Of a stretch of 42,500 nucleotides of DNA, positions 22,185 through 30,747 are shown in pieces. The notes under the pieces are model-generated. The model was not told the DNA's origin and did no database searches. It saw only the letters and a program-made list of their open reading frames with translations. Position numbers and translations under genes: made by a program. How positions within the stretch are numbered: position 1 is the stretch's first letter; each line of letters starts with the position of its first letter. This DNA is from a bacterium (GTDB lineage Bacteria; Hydrothermota; UBA3072; JAPDKE01), in contig JAPDKE010000029.1 of NCBI GenBank assembly GCA_029258725.1, positions 1-42,500 of the forward strand. The letters are read 5' to 3'.

Positions 22185-23963
22185 CTACCAGGAACTAACC
22201 GGTTTCACATAAGGTATACTGACCTTTTTCTCATCATTATAATTTGATAAAATCTTAATCTGCTCTTCTTTTGTAGGAGCCAGCAAGTCAAAAATATATG
22301 GTGCATTTGAATTATTTGCGCCACCACAGGTTGATCCTGTGGATTTTTCTTCCACATGTATTGCTCCCCCTATATTGTATCGAAAAGTCTTTGGCAGAGG
22401 CTCCTGTGCACATACAGCAACAATGTATCGCCAGTTTTTTGATGGTCTACCTATGAGCCTAATGGGTACACCGATTCCTATTGTGTGTGGGCCGACCCTC
22501 ATTTTGCCATACGATTCAGTTTTGTACATTAGTGCACCCAAGGTGATCATAGAGTTATCAAGGACACTTGCACCGTCACCATGAATTATAATTGCAAATT
22601 CGTAATTATCAGGTATTCTGGCATTCAGTATCCATTTATACATTTCTTTATAATTCCAAGAAGCGTCGTATGATGTATCAATTAATATCATTGCAAGTGT
22701 TCCCCAGAAACCCCATTCACTATCTGGGTGAGCTAATTTACGAAATTCTAATTTAAAATAGACAGTAGAATCGTCATGACTCACTTCGAAGTGTTTCAAA
22801 TCCAAAATTCCTTTTGGATAACTTGCAGAACTTGGATATGTATAATCACCATCTCCTATGTCATCATAGAGGGGATCATCCATTTCAAAATCTACCTGGG
22901 AGTTTTTGCTTATTCCTGGCTTGAGTTTAGGCAATTTTTTAGCGAGTACCCAACTGTGCCAGTATTCTTCCAAGTTTTTAATGGATTTGCCATAAATTTT
23001 GTGTAATCCAATTTCGATTGTATCAGCAAAATAATTATGTGGATAACTATAGAGTTCTTTAAATTTTTCTGCACCAAATTTTTCAAGGAGAAAATTACAG
23101 AAACTGCCTGCTAACATATAAGATTCCACAATGTCTTTCCTTATACGGAACGAGTCAGGATATAAGATTGATGTGAGCGACCCTTTGCCGGTCTGGATTA
23201 AATCTTGCGCAAGACTCATCAAGCATTCATTGGTTGCAAATGCACTCCCACCTATGGCTACGGCTATTCCTTCTTGTAGCACGGGATTAATATATACACT
23301 TGGATTGATCTTGTGCATGTAGACATGCACAATCTCATGCGGTAAATAATTGGATGAAACTACAACATGTGCATCTGGAAAAGCATACCCACCCCGAGGA
23401 GGGAATCCGGTTAATTTTGCTACATAGTTTGCATTGCGCACTTTAAAAAACCATATCTTACCCAGATGAATATCAAACATGTCTTCAAGCAGTTTACATG
23501 TTTTTTCTGATCTTTTAACATCTTCCAGAGCGGGCGAATCGCTTCCCTCATATATAAATTCAATATTACCATATTGATGGGTGTGCCAATCTTTTGTAAA
23601 TAGTGTAAGTGGGGTAATCAGTTTTAATGAATCGTTTTCAAATACCATATATCTTCGTTCTTCAGCTATGGGTGTATCTTTTTCATACACCGTTATTATG
23701 AGTTCGATATACTCGCCTTTGTCTTTGATTTCTTTTATTTTATATGCACAGTGTTGATTGAAATATCTCAATTTGTCGTTTTTATCCGAAATCTTCCCCA
23801 GATTCAAATCAATCCACCCATTTTGCCTATCTTTCTTTACCCAGTATCTATATGCTTTAAGTGAATCGTAATTTTGTATAGCATGCACATATTGAGTCCA
23901 TATCTCCTTTGCAAGTTGTGATTTATCTATGTGTTGAAAGAGTAATATAGATAAACACCACAT
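22185..23963 (-). CDS. HExxH peptidase-like protein with glucodextranase-C-type domain
   Basis: 592 residues. Residues 1-15 (WCLSILLFQHI) are weakly hydrophobic and could be a short signal. Around residue 210 is LPHEIVHVYMHK with QEGIA some 20 residues later: an HExxH...E gluzincin arrangement as in MA-clan peptidases. From about residue 370 the pattern DPLYDDIGDGDYTYPSS, then GILDLKHFEVSHDD and VYFKLEF is that of the C-terminal beta-sandwich domain of glucodextranase (calcium or sugar-binding, cell-surface type). This suggests a surface-attached or secreted metallopeptidase. The gene is visibly A+T richer than its neighbours, a possible sign of transfer. It has its own promoter and a GGGAGG site before the ATG. 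Confidence 0.75.
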   Translation of the reverse strand: MWCLSILLFQHIDKSQLAKEIWTQYVHAIQNYDSLKAYRYWVKKDRQNGWIDLNLGKISDKNDKLRYFNQHCAYKIKEIKDKGEYIELIITVYEKDTPIAEERRYMVFENDSLKLITPLTLFTKDWHTHQYGNIEFIYEGSDSPALEDVKRSEKTCKLLEDMFDIHLGKIWFFKVRNANYVAKLTGFPPRGGYAFPDAHVVVSSNYLPHEIVHVYMHKINPSVYINPVLQEGIAVAIGGSAFATNECLMSLAQDLIQTGKGSLTSILYPDSFRIRKDIVESYMLAGSFCNFLLEKFGAEKFKELYSYPHNYFADTIEIGLHKIYGKSIKNLEEYWHSWVLAKKLPKLKPGISKNSQVDFEMDDPLYDDIGDGDYTYPSSASYPKGILDLKHFEVSHDDSTVYFKLEFRKLAHPDSEWGFWGTLAMILIDTSYDASWNYKEMYKWILNARIPDNYEFAIIIHGDGASVLDNSMITLGALMYKTESYGKMRVGPHTIGIGVPIRLIGRPSKNWRYIVAVCAQEPLPKTFRYNIGGAIHVEEKSTGSTCGGANNSNAPYIFDLLAPTKEEQIKILSNYNDEKKVSIPYVKPVSSW

Positions 23964-23982
23964 ATCTGCCTCCCTTTTTTGG

Positions 23983-24011
23983 ATTATGCACCAATCTTAC
24001 CAATGTGTCAA
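23983..24011 (-). promoter_or_regulatory. Promoter of the HExxH protein gene
   Basis: On the - strand: TTGACA (24011-24006), 17 bp, CATAAT (23988-23983). A GGGAGG ribosome site and the ATG at 23963 follow. Confidence 0.75.
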
Positions 24012-24108
24012 GATATATACAAAGGTATGCCAGGAGTATCCCCATGAGACTCAATGACGTCAGTTTTGGGATCCTATGAACCAATTGACACTTGAAATAG
24101 AAATGACA

Positions 24109-24606
24109 CTACCATGAACTGACCAGTGCAATTCCACCAAGATAGGACTGGGTCCATCCCCTGCCGGGGAAGAATGTATTTCTCCACTCACCAAGCAAAA
24201 CAAGGGATTTTCCAAGACCAATCCTTATCCCTGCATAAAAAGAGGATCCCGTATGGGGGGATGCATTTGCAACAAAACTTTCAAGTCTTCCAGGATTTAC
24301 AAGGTAGGATATGGGAGGCGCATCGTTTACAAGATAAAGAATTCCATCTACCCCTGCATATGGATGGAATATGACCGGAATAACATACTGAACACCCATT
24401 CCAACACATGCAACGGTTCTTTCCTTTTCATACTTCAAACCTGCCTCAGGGACAAAATACAGCCCGGGAAGGAAGGCGAGATGGAGCCTTGCCATGAAAA
24501 GATCGGGTTCGTGGGTCGTTTTCTCAACTCCTCCCGCAATCACAAATTCACTTCTTTCCGCCTGTAAGGTTATCGCCATTAAACCTGCAATTAACATCCA
24601 CCGCAT
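24109..24606 (-). CDS. Small probable outer-membrane beta-barrel protein
   Basis: 165 residues from the ATG behind AAAGGAGGATATC; a longer in-frame extension has no ribosome site. N-terminal signal peptide MRWMLIAGLMAITLQA. The mature part is a series of amphipathic strands with many aromatic and Gly residues (GLYFVPEAGLKYE, ACVGMGVQYVIPVIF, SSFYAGIRIGLG, SYLGGIALVSSW) and ends in Trp, as outer-membrane barrels commonly end in an aromatic residue. Role unknown. It diverges from the aldehyde dehydrogenase gene. Confidence 0.7.
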   Translation of the reverse strand: MRWMLIAGLMAITLQAERSEFVIAGGVEKTTHEPDLFMARLHLAFLPGLYFVPEAGLKYEKERTVACVGMGVQYVIPVIFHPYAGVDGILYLVNDAPPISYLVNPGRLESFVANASPHTGSSFYAGIRIGLGKSLVLLGEWRNTFFPGRGWTQSYLGGIALVSSW

Positions 24607-24687
24607 GATATCCTCCTTTCTGTCTTTAATACATGCAAACCCCATGCCATCGTAAAATAAAGAGGCACAATAGGCTGGAAACCCGCC

Positions 24688-24707
24688 TTGTAAAAATAAT
24701 TTTACAA
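24688..24707. promoter_or_regulatory. Perfect inverted repeat upstream of aldehyde dehydrogenase promoter
   Basis: TTGTAAAA, ATAA, TTTTACAA: two perfect 8-bp arms with a 4-bp spacer, ending 9 bp before the -35 box of the aldehyde dehydrogenase promoter and lying between two divergent genes. It looks like an operator for a dimeric regulator. TTGT...ACAA ends recall Rex sites, but the spacing is 2 bp longer than the usual 18-bp Rex operator. Confidence 0.55.
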
Positions 24708-24716
24708 AGAAACAGG

Positions 24717-24745
24717 TTGACACAGAGAGGAGGGTGTTTTATCCT
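24717..24745 (+). promoter_or_regulatory. Promoter of the aldehyde dehydrogenase-priA operon
   Basis: TTGACA, 17 bp, TATCCT, followed by an AAGGAGG ribosome site and the ATG at 24765. Confidence 0.7.
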
Positions 24746-24764
24746 CCGGAAAAAGGAGGTAAGG

Positions 24765-26180
24765 ATGGAGTATGGAATCTACATAAATGGATGGAGGGAG
24801 AAAAAGGAGTTAATGGAGGTTAAGAATCCATACGATGGAGGGGTTGTGGGGAAGGTTGGGGTTGCGGATGAGGAGGATATTAAAGAGGCGCTTGAGGTAG
24901 CAAAGGATGCCTTTGGGCGATGGAGAAAGGTCCCGGCGTATAAAAGAAGTGAGATTCTTTACAGGGTTTCGTCCATTATAGATGAAAGAAAGGAAGAACT
25001 CGCAAAAACAATAACCCTTGAGGGAGGAAAGCCGATAAGGTATTCCAGGATTGAGGTTGCAAGGGCAGTTGAGACCTTCAGGTTTTCTGCAGAGGAGGCA
25101 AAGAGAATTGGTGGAGAATACGTTCCCATGGATGCATCCCCTGCAGGAGAAGGAAGAAAGGGATTTTACTTCAGGGTCCCCGCAGGGGTTGTTGTTGCCA
25201 TAACACCTTTTAACTTTCCTCTGAATCTCGTTGCCCACAAACTCGGACCATCCATTGCTGCGGGAAATACCGTCATATTAAAACCCGCATCCGCAACTCC
25301 CCTTACATCCGCCCTTTTGCTCGAAATATTCCTTAAGGCAGGACTCCCATCCGATGTTATAACTCTTCTCTTTGGAGGTGGAGAGAGGGTTGGGATGCCT
25401 CTGGTTGAGAGTGAAATTCCCAGGGTTGTGAGTTTCACAGGGAGCAGGGATGTTGGGAAGAAGATAGCGAAAAGAGCAGGTTTAAAGCGTTTGCTGCTTG
25501 AACTCGGTTCAAACTCTGGAGTTATCCTGGATGAGGGGATTGAACCTGAAAAGGTTGTAAAACGTCTTGCTGTGGGTGCATTTGCCCATGCGGGTCAGAT
25601 ATGCATATCGGTCCAGCGGATAGTGGTCCACGAGTCCATATACAGTGAATTTCTTGAGGCCTTTGTGGAGGAGGCAAAGAGACTCCCTGCAGGAGACCCC
25701 ATGGATGAGAATACGGTTGTGGGACCCATGATATCGGAAAGGGAAAGAGACAGGGTTATTGAGTGGGTGGAGGAGGCAAAGAAGATGGGAGCAAAGGAGG
25801 AAATCCCTCTGAAGGTTGAGGGCAATGTAATAGGTCCTGTGGTTCTTACAGAGGTTCCAGAGGAGGCACGGGTCTGGAAGGATGAGGTCTTTGCCCCGGT
25901 TGTTTCGGTTGTGCCGTTCAGGAAATTTGAGGAGGCAATAAAGATTCTCAATAACTCCTCTTACGGCCTCAATGCGGGTATATATACCCCCAGGGTTGAC
26001 CATATGCTCATGGCAGTAGAGGAGGTTGAGACAGGAGGTGTGATAATAAATGATTACTCCACGTTCAGGGTTGACCACATGCCCTATGGAGGAGTCAAGG
26101 AGAGCGGACTTGGAAGGGAAGGGATAAAATATGCGATTGAGGAACTTACAGAGATAAGGTTTGTATCCCTCATGCCATGA
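24765..26180 (+). CDS. NAD(P)-dependent aldehyde dehydrogenase
   Basis: 471 residues, standard length for the ALDH superfamily. TPFNFPLNL and ILKPASATP (cofactor site), FTGSRDVGK (Rossmann loop), LELGSNS with the general-base Glu, AGQICISVQR with the catalytic Cys, EVFAPVVSV and NDYSTFRVDHMPYGGVKESG near the C-terminus are all present. The family oxidises aldehydes to acids. The motifs resemble lactaldehyde and non-phosphorylating glyceraldehyde-3-phosphate dehydrogenases, but the substrate cannot be fixed. Start: ATG behind AAAAGGAGGTAAGG. First gene of a five-gene overlapping operon. Confidence 0.93.
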   Translation: MEYGIYINGWREKKELMEVKNPYDGGVVGKVGVADEEDIKEALEVAKDAFGRWRKVPAYKRSEILYRVSSIIDERKEELAKTITLEGGKPIRYSRIEVARAVETFRFSAEEAKRIGGEYVPMDASPAGEGRKGFYFRVPAGVVVAITPFNFPLNLVAHKLGPSIAAGNTVILKPASATPLTSALLLEIFLKAGLPSDVITLLFGGGERVGMPLVESEIPRVVSFTGSRDVGKKIAKRAGLKRLLLELGSNSGVILDEGIEPEKVVKRLAVGAFAHAGQICISVQRIVVHESIYSEFLEAFVEEAKRLPAGDPMDENTVVGPMISERERDRVIEWVEEAKKMGAKEEIPLKVEGNVIGPVVLTEVPEEARVWKDEVFAPVVSVVPFRKFEEAIKILNNSSYGLNAGIYTPRVDHMLMAVEEVETGGVIINDYSTFRVDHMPYGGVKESGLGREGIKYAIEELTEIRFVSLMP

Positions 26181-26806
26181 TACTGCTTATCTCTTTTGAG
26201 ATACTTTCTCCCTTCGAGAGGACTTTCGGTTATGATGTGCGTCCATCCTTTTCCCTTGTCCATGTCAACTATTATCTCCTTCCTGTCCATGGTGGAAGAA
26301 TAACCTTTTCCCGTGAAAGACTTTACTTAGATGCAGGGGGAGTTTGCTCTGAAACCTATCAGGGCTTTCTTTTCCGTGGAGGATGGAAAATAGAAGGACT
26401 CATGCCCTTTTTTGTTCTTTTCTATGAAAAAACCGATAGACCCAGAATATATCCGGACTTCGGAATTGAGGCTTACGGGAAATACTGGAGGATGGGAACA
26501 CGAGGGATATTTATCCATCCAGGGGAAATATTCCTTTCTCTTCACCGGGGTAAAGAGATAAAGGCAGGATGCAGGATATCATACCGGGAGGGATGGGGAC
26601 TGGAGGGAAGGGGTGGCATAGGATTTTACATCGGGAGCATGTTTCTTGGTATGGGAGCATCCTTCCATCCATTTACAGCATCCATCATACTTTCTTTCCC
26701 TGCGGAAACATGGGATTTTACACTTTCCGTAACCGAACACCCCGAACTTGGAAAGATAATAACCACAAACGTGGCATGGAGGGAATATGAAGGAGAAATG
26801 CCTTGA
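26177..26806 (+). CDS. Beta-rich probable outer-membrane or exported protein
   Basis: 209 residues, not matched to a named family. A short hydrophobic start (MILLISFEILS), then repeated amphipathic strands with many Gly and aromatic residues (GVCSETYQGFLFRGGWKIEG, GRGGIGFYIGSMFLGMG, DFTLSVTE). The pattern is that of a small transmembrane beta-barrel like the neighbours at 24109 and 27262. Its ATG overlaps the stop of the aldehyde dehydrogenase gene by 4 bp, so it is translated in the same operon even though its role seems unrelated. Confidence 0.65.
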   Translation: MILLISFEILSPFERTFGYDVRPSFSLVHVNYYLLPVHGGRITFSRERLYLDAGGVCSETYQGFLFRGGWKIEGLMPFFVLFYEKTDRPRIYPDFGIEAYGKYWRMGTRGIFIHPGEIFLSLHRGKEIKAGCRISYREGWGLEGRGGIGFYIGSMFLGMGASFHPFTASIILSFPAETWDFTLSVTEHPELGKIITTNVAWREYEGEMP

Positions 26807-27311
26807 GACAAGGAAGATATACTCAGGAAGGGTCGTGGCACTCAGGATTGACAGGGTGATGCTACCATCGGGGAGGAAGAGTATAAGAGAGGTGGTGGAG
26901 CACAGGGGAGCGGTTGCCGCAATCCCGGTAAAGGGAGATAAAATCATTCTCATACGTCAGTACCGGTATCCGGTGGATGAGGTGATTTATGAGATTCCGG
27001 CAGGGACAAGGGAAAAGAACGAAACACCGGACGAAACAATGGCAAGGGAACTTGAGGAGGAGATAGGATACAGGGCAGGCAGACTCACCCATCTTTTCAC
27101 GTTTTATTCCACACCCGGATTCACCACTGAAAAGATAAGCATCTATCTTGCAGAGGAACTTGAACCTGTTGAGAGAAGACCGGAGCACGATGAGAATATA
27201 GAGGTGGTGGAAGTGGAAAAGGAAAGGATACCAGAAATGATAAAGAATGGGGAGATAAGGGATGGCAAGACTATTGCTGCTCTTTGTTATTACATGCTGG
27301 GAGCCGGATGA
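26787..27311 (+). CDS. Nudix hydrolase, ADP-ribose pyrophosphatase type
   Basis: 174 residues. The Nudix box G-x5-E-x7-RELEEEIGY is complete (GTREKNETPDETMARELEEEIG), preceded by ILIRQYRYPVDEVIYEIPAG, which is characteristic of ADP-sugar pyrophosphatases, and followed by FYSTPGFTTEKISIYLA. It probably splits ADP-ribose into AMP and ribose 5-phosphate. Start: ATG after GGAGGG; overlaps the upstream gene by 20 bp and the downstream gene by 50 bp. Confidence 0.92.
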   Translation: MKEKCLETRKIYSGRVVALRIDRVMLPSGRKSIREVVEHRGAVAAIPVKGDKIILIRQYRYPVDEVIYEIPAGTREKNETPDETMARELEEEIGYRAGRLTHLFTFYSTPGFTTEKISIYLAEELEPVERRPEHDENIEVVEVEKERIPEMIKNGEIRDGKTIAALCYYMLGAG

Positions 27312-28578
27312 ACCGGGATTTTATGGAGATGCAGGGGAAGAGATAGAATATCTCAGGGAAAATCCGGTAAATATCAATACTGCCTCCCTCTCAGAACTCC
27401 TTTCAATTCCGTACCTAACCCCTGAGATTGCCCGCTGCATTGTTGAGGGAAGGCCTTACCGGACAAAGGAAGAACTCCTCTCCCTTCCCTGCATGACACC
27501 TTTTATCTACCGGAGAATAAGCCCCTTTATCTTCACCGGAAAACTGAGAAGGAAAAAGAATGTGCTTTATCTTGCATGGAAGGAAAATATAATAACCGGA
27601 GGAAAGTTAAAATTCCAAAAACTTTATCTCCAGTGGAAGAGTGTTGAAAAAGACCTGAGGTGGTATGGAGAGTTTATGGGATTGAAAATCGGAGATTTCA
27701 GGCTTGACCACGGAACAGGGATAATCTGTGGCGCTCCATCCTTCTTTTATCCCCTTTATGGTGGCATGCAGTTTGACAGAGGAGTGGTTCCATTTACCTC
27801 TTTTTCCGATGAACCGATGCATGGAGTGGCATTTTCATATAAGGGGTGGCATGTGTTCTTCCTTCCAGAGGATACCACATGGGGGATAAAGGGAAGGATA
27901 TGGAAAATTTCCGGACTCTATAGTTCCTATGGAGGGTCTGTATTTTTCAGCACGGGAGAAAGGGGGAGGGGATTTTTTGCCGAAGTGGCAGATTCAGGGA
28001 TTGTGAGTGGCATATCATCTTCGGAGTGGAAGGTGCTTGGTTTCAATGTGAGGGGAAAAACGAAATATTCCTCCTTCTGGTGGCAGGGGAAGGGGCTTTA
28101 TGGATGGGCAGGGAAGGAGATTCATCCCGATGTTGATGTTTCTATGTATGCCATCTTTACGTATGAAGACACCCTTAAAGAGGCAGGGGTTGAGATAGAG
28201 GCGCAGCCCTGGAAGAATGGAGAGCTGGGTGGCAGGATAAAGTATAAGGATGGATTGAAATTAAGGCTTGATGCCGGGTTTAAGGAGAGATGGTGGCAGG
28301 TTAAAGGGAGGTGGGAGCAGGTTTCAGGTGGAAGTATGGCGTATATATCCCTTGCTCTGAGGAAGCCGGTTTTTATTGAGGCAAGATGGATTCTCTATGA
28401 TACCGGGGAGGCAATATATGAATATGAAAGGGATATCCCATGCTCTTTTTCCATTGTGCCACTCAAAGGGGAGGGTGAGAGGTATTATATTTTCATGAGG
28501 TATCGGATAAAAAATCTCGGGATATACATGAAATACGACGGGAATTCTTTCAGGATGGAGGCAAGATGGAGTGGGTGA
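27262..28578 (+). CDS. HhH-motif protein with beta-barrel-like C-terminal part
   Basis: 438 residues. After a short hydrophobic start (RLLLLFVITCW) come two ComEA-like helix-hairpin-helix units (VNINTASLSELLSIPYLTP, then RPYRTKEELLSLPCMTP). The remaining 330 or so residues alternate aromatic, Gly and charged positions (DLRWYGEFMGLKIGDFRLDHG, YSSFWWQGKGLYGWAG, GGRIKYKDGLKLRLDAGF), as in outer-membrane barrel proteins. Proteins of this layout occur in Bacteroidota-like lineages and might bind DNA or be structural at the cell surface; the role is unknown. Overlaps the Nudix gene by 50 bp and priA by 13 bp. Confidence 0.7.
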   Translation: MARLLLLFVITCWEPDEPGFYGDAGEEIEYLRENPVNINTASLSELLSIPYLTPEIARCIVEGRPYRTKEELLSLPCMTPFIYRRISPFIFTGKLRRKKNVLYLAWKENIITGGKLKFQKLYLQWKSVEKDLRWYGEFMGLKIGDFRLDHGTGIICGAPSFFYPLYGGMQFDRGVVPFTSFSDEPMHGVAFSYKGWHVFFLPEDTTWGIKGRIWKISGLYSSYGGSVFFSTGERGRGFFAEVADSGIVSGISSSEWKVLGFNVRGKTKYSSFWWQGKGLYGWAGKEIHPDVDVSMYAIFTYEDTLKEAGVEIEAQPWKNGELGGRIKYKDGLKLRLDAGFKERWWQVKGRWEQVSGGSMAYISLALRKPVFIEARWILYDTGEAIYEYERDIPCSFSIVPLKGEGERYYIFMRYRIKNLGIYMKYDGNSFRMEARWSG

Positions 28579-30443
28579 GGGTTGCTGTTGATGCAAATAT
28601 TCCCCATGTTCTTTCCTATATCGTCCCATGTGGCATGGAAGTAAAAAGAGGAGATGTTGTGGAGGTGCCACTCAAAGGGGTGAAAAGGAGGGGGGTTGTT
28701 CTGGGTCCGGGAGAGGAGGTGGAAGGAGGGAAGGAGATAATGGGGGTGGTGGCATCTTTGCCTGAAAATCTTGTGAGGCTTGGTGAGTGGATGATTGAAT
28801 ACTACGGGTGTCCTCCCGGACTTGCCTTCTCACAGATGCTCCCTCCAGGGAAAAGAAAAGAATGGGGGGGACCTGAAGGAAAAATAGAAGGCAGGAAAAT
28901 ACAACTTAATGAGGAACAGAAGAGGGCTTATGAGGAGATTGTGGCACATGATGGGTTTGGAGTGTTTCTCCTTTACGGGGTGACAGGGAGTGGGAAGACC
29001 GAAGTTTACCTTTATGTGGCACGAAAAGTTCTTGAGAGTGGCAGGGGGGTCATATTTCTTGTTCCTGAAATATCTCTCATTCCCCAGTTAAAGGAGAGAA
29101 TAGAGAAAAGCCTTGGTCCATGTGAGGAGTACCATTCAAAACTTTCGAAAAAAGAAAGAAATGTGGCATGGTGGAGGACAAGGGAGGGGAAGGTGAGGGT
29201 GGTTGTTGGGGCAAGAATGGCAGTGTTTGCCCCGATGGAGGATGTGGGATTGATTGTCGTGGATGAGGAGCATGACCCTTCTTACAAGCAGGAGGACCCT
29301 GCTCCGAGATACAGTGGAAGGGACGTTGCGGTTATGCGGGGAAAAATTGAGGGAGCACGTGTGATTCTCGGAACTGCCACACCCTCCCTTGAAAGTTACT
29401 ACAATGTGGCGGTAAAAAAGTATAAAATGCTCCGTCTGACCAGGAGAATCTCAGGAAAGATGCCAGAGGTGGAGGTGGTGGATATGAGGGGCAAGAAGGG
29501 GGTTTTTTCCGGGAAGTTGTTGAAAGAACTTGAAAGGAGCATTAAGGAGGGAGGGCAGGCAATTCTCTTTCTGAATCGCAGGGGATTTTCTCCCTTTATC
29601 CAGTGTGAGGACTGTGGCATGGTTGTGATGTGCCCGAGGTGCAATGTAACCTTAACCTATCATAAAAGATTGCTTATGTGCCACCACTGCGGATATACGA
29701 TGCCACCCCCTGAGTTCTGCCCCTCCTGCGGTGGCATGATGCGGTGGGTTGGATATGGAACCCAGAGGGTTGAGGAGGAGTTGAGGGAGCACTTTGGGGA
29801 TGTTGTTATAAAAAGGGTTGATGCGGATACGATGAAAAGGAAAGGAGACCTTGAGGCTTTATATCGGGGGCTGAAGGAGAAAGAGATAAGGGTGGTTGTG
29901 GGAACATCCATGATAACGATGGGACTTGATATACCCGGGGTTAATATGGTTGGGGTTCTTAATGCGGACCAGTTACTTAACTTTCCCGATTTCAGGGCAG
30001 CTGAGAGGGCTTATCAGGTTCTTTCACAGGTTGCGGGAAGGGCAGGAAGGGGAGAGATTCGGGGGAAGGTGATAATTCAGACACGCATGCCGGATAGTCA
30101 TGTGATAAGGGCGGTGAAGGAAAGAAAATATGCAACATTCTACAAACAGGAACTGGAGATAAGGAAATCTCTTGGATATCCTCCTTTCACAAGGTTTGTA
30201 AGAATAGTTGTTAAGGGAAGGAAGAAAGAAAAGGCGGAGGAGGTGGCAGAGAGAATAAGGGAAAAAATCAGTGGCGGTGAGATAAGGGGACCGTTTCCCT
30301 GTCCTATTTCAAAACTCAATAACTGGTACCGGTTTCAGATTCTCATAAAATTGAAAAGGGGAGAGAAGATTTCATTCCCTCCCCTTCAATCCTCAAGAGA
30401 CCTAAAGATTGTGGTTGATGTGGACCCTGTTGATATGCTCTGA
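28566..30443 (+). CDS. priA: Primosomal protein N' (PriA helicase)
   Basis: 625 residues, shorter than the 730 or so of E. coli PriA, with a reduced N-terminal DNA-binding region. Walker A GVTGSGKTEVYL, DEEH box VVDEEHDPSYKQEDP, motif GTATPSLES, the zinc module CEDCGMVVMCPRC...CHHCGY...CPSCGG, and the helicase motif QVAGRAGR are intact. PriA recognises stalled forks and D-loops and reloads the replicative helicase. Last gene of the operon; its stop is immediately adjacent to the stop of the convergent RAM-domain gene. Confidence 0.96.
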   Translation: MEWVRVAVDANIPHVLSYIVPCGMEVKRGDVVEVPLKGVKRRGVVLGPGEEVEGGKEIMGVVASLPENLVRLGEWMIEYYGCPPGLAFSQMLPPGKRKEWGGPEGKIEGRKIQLNEEQKRAYEEIVAHDGFGVFLLYGVTGSGKTEVYLYVARKVLESGRGVIFLVPEISLIPQLKERIEKSLGPCEEYHSKLSKKERNVAWWRTREGKVRVVVGARMAVFAPMEDVGLIVVDEEHDPSYKQEDPAPRYSGRDVAVMRGKIEGARVILGTATPSLESYYNVAVKKYKMLRLTRRISGKMPEVEVVDMRGKKGVFSGKLLKELERSIKEGGQAILFLNRRGFSPFIQCEDCGMVVMCPRCNVTLTYHKRLLMCHHCGYTMPPPEFCPSCGGMMRWVGYGTQRVEEELREHFGDVVIKRVDADTMKRKGDLEALYRGLKEKEIRVVVGTSMITMGLDIPGVNMVGVLNADQLLNFPDFRAAERAYQVLSQVAGRAGRGEIRGKVIIQTRMPDSHVIRAVKERKYATFYKQELEIRKSLGYPPFTRFVRIVVKGRKKEKAEEVAERIREKISGGEIRGPFPCPISKLNNWYRFQILIKLKRGEKISFPPLQSSRDLKIVVDVDPVDML

Positions 30444-30677
30444 TTACTGTCCGTCAACCACAATCATTGTTATGGTCTTCTGGATTCCTTCAATCTTGAG
30501 CAATCTGTCGGTTATTATGTCTCTGAGTTTGTAAAGGTCCTCCGCCTCGATCTTTGCAATGATGTCGTGCAATCCGGTGATGAGGTATGCCTCAACAACT
30601 CCGGGGGTGTTTCTAACCTGTGCAACAATCTTCTTTGCATCCCCCCTGATGTTCATGAGAACGAATGCCTGCATCAT
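30444..30677 (-). CDS. Stand-alone Lrp/AsnC RAM-domain protein
   Basis: 77 residues forming only the ligand-binding RAM/SAM beta-alpha-beta domain of Lrp/AsnC regulators: QAFVLMNIRG, VVEAYLITGLHDIIAKIEAED, KTITMIVVDGQ. The helix-turn-helix half is missing. Such free RAM proteins form dimers, tetramers or octamers and bind amino acids or tune full-length Lrp relatives. The start is the ATG after AAAGGAGGTGTAC. It has its own strong promoter and ends with zero gap against priA. Confidence 0.9.
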   Translation of the reverse strand: MMQAFVLMNIRGDAKKIVAQVRNTPGVVEAYLITGLHDIIAKIEAEDLYKLRDIITDRLLKIEGIQKTITMIVVDGQ

Positions 30678-30697
30678 GTACACCTCCTTTTTTTCTT

Positions 30698-30726
30698 ATC
30701 ATAGGGAAAAGCAGGTTAAAAGTCAA
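30698..30726 (-). promoter_or_regulatory. Promoter of the RAM-domain gene
   Basis: On the - strand: TTGACT (30726-30721), 17 bp, TATGAT (30703-30698), followed by AAAGGAGG and the ATG at 30677. Confidence 0.8.
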
Positions 30727-30747
30727 TACAAATCCGAATTTTGTATA

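Noticed and set aside
24688-24707. Palindrome as a definite Rex operator
   Set aside because: The arms are separated by 4 bp, giving 20 bp instead of the usual 18, and the inner bases differ from the Rex consensus.
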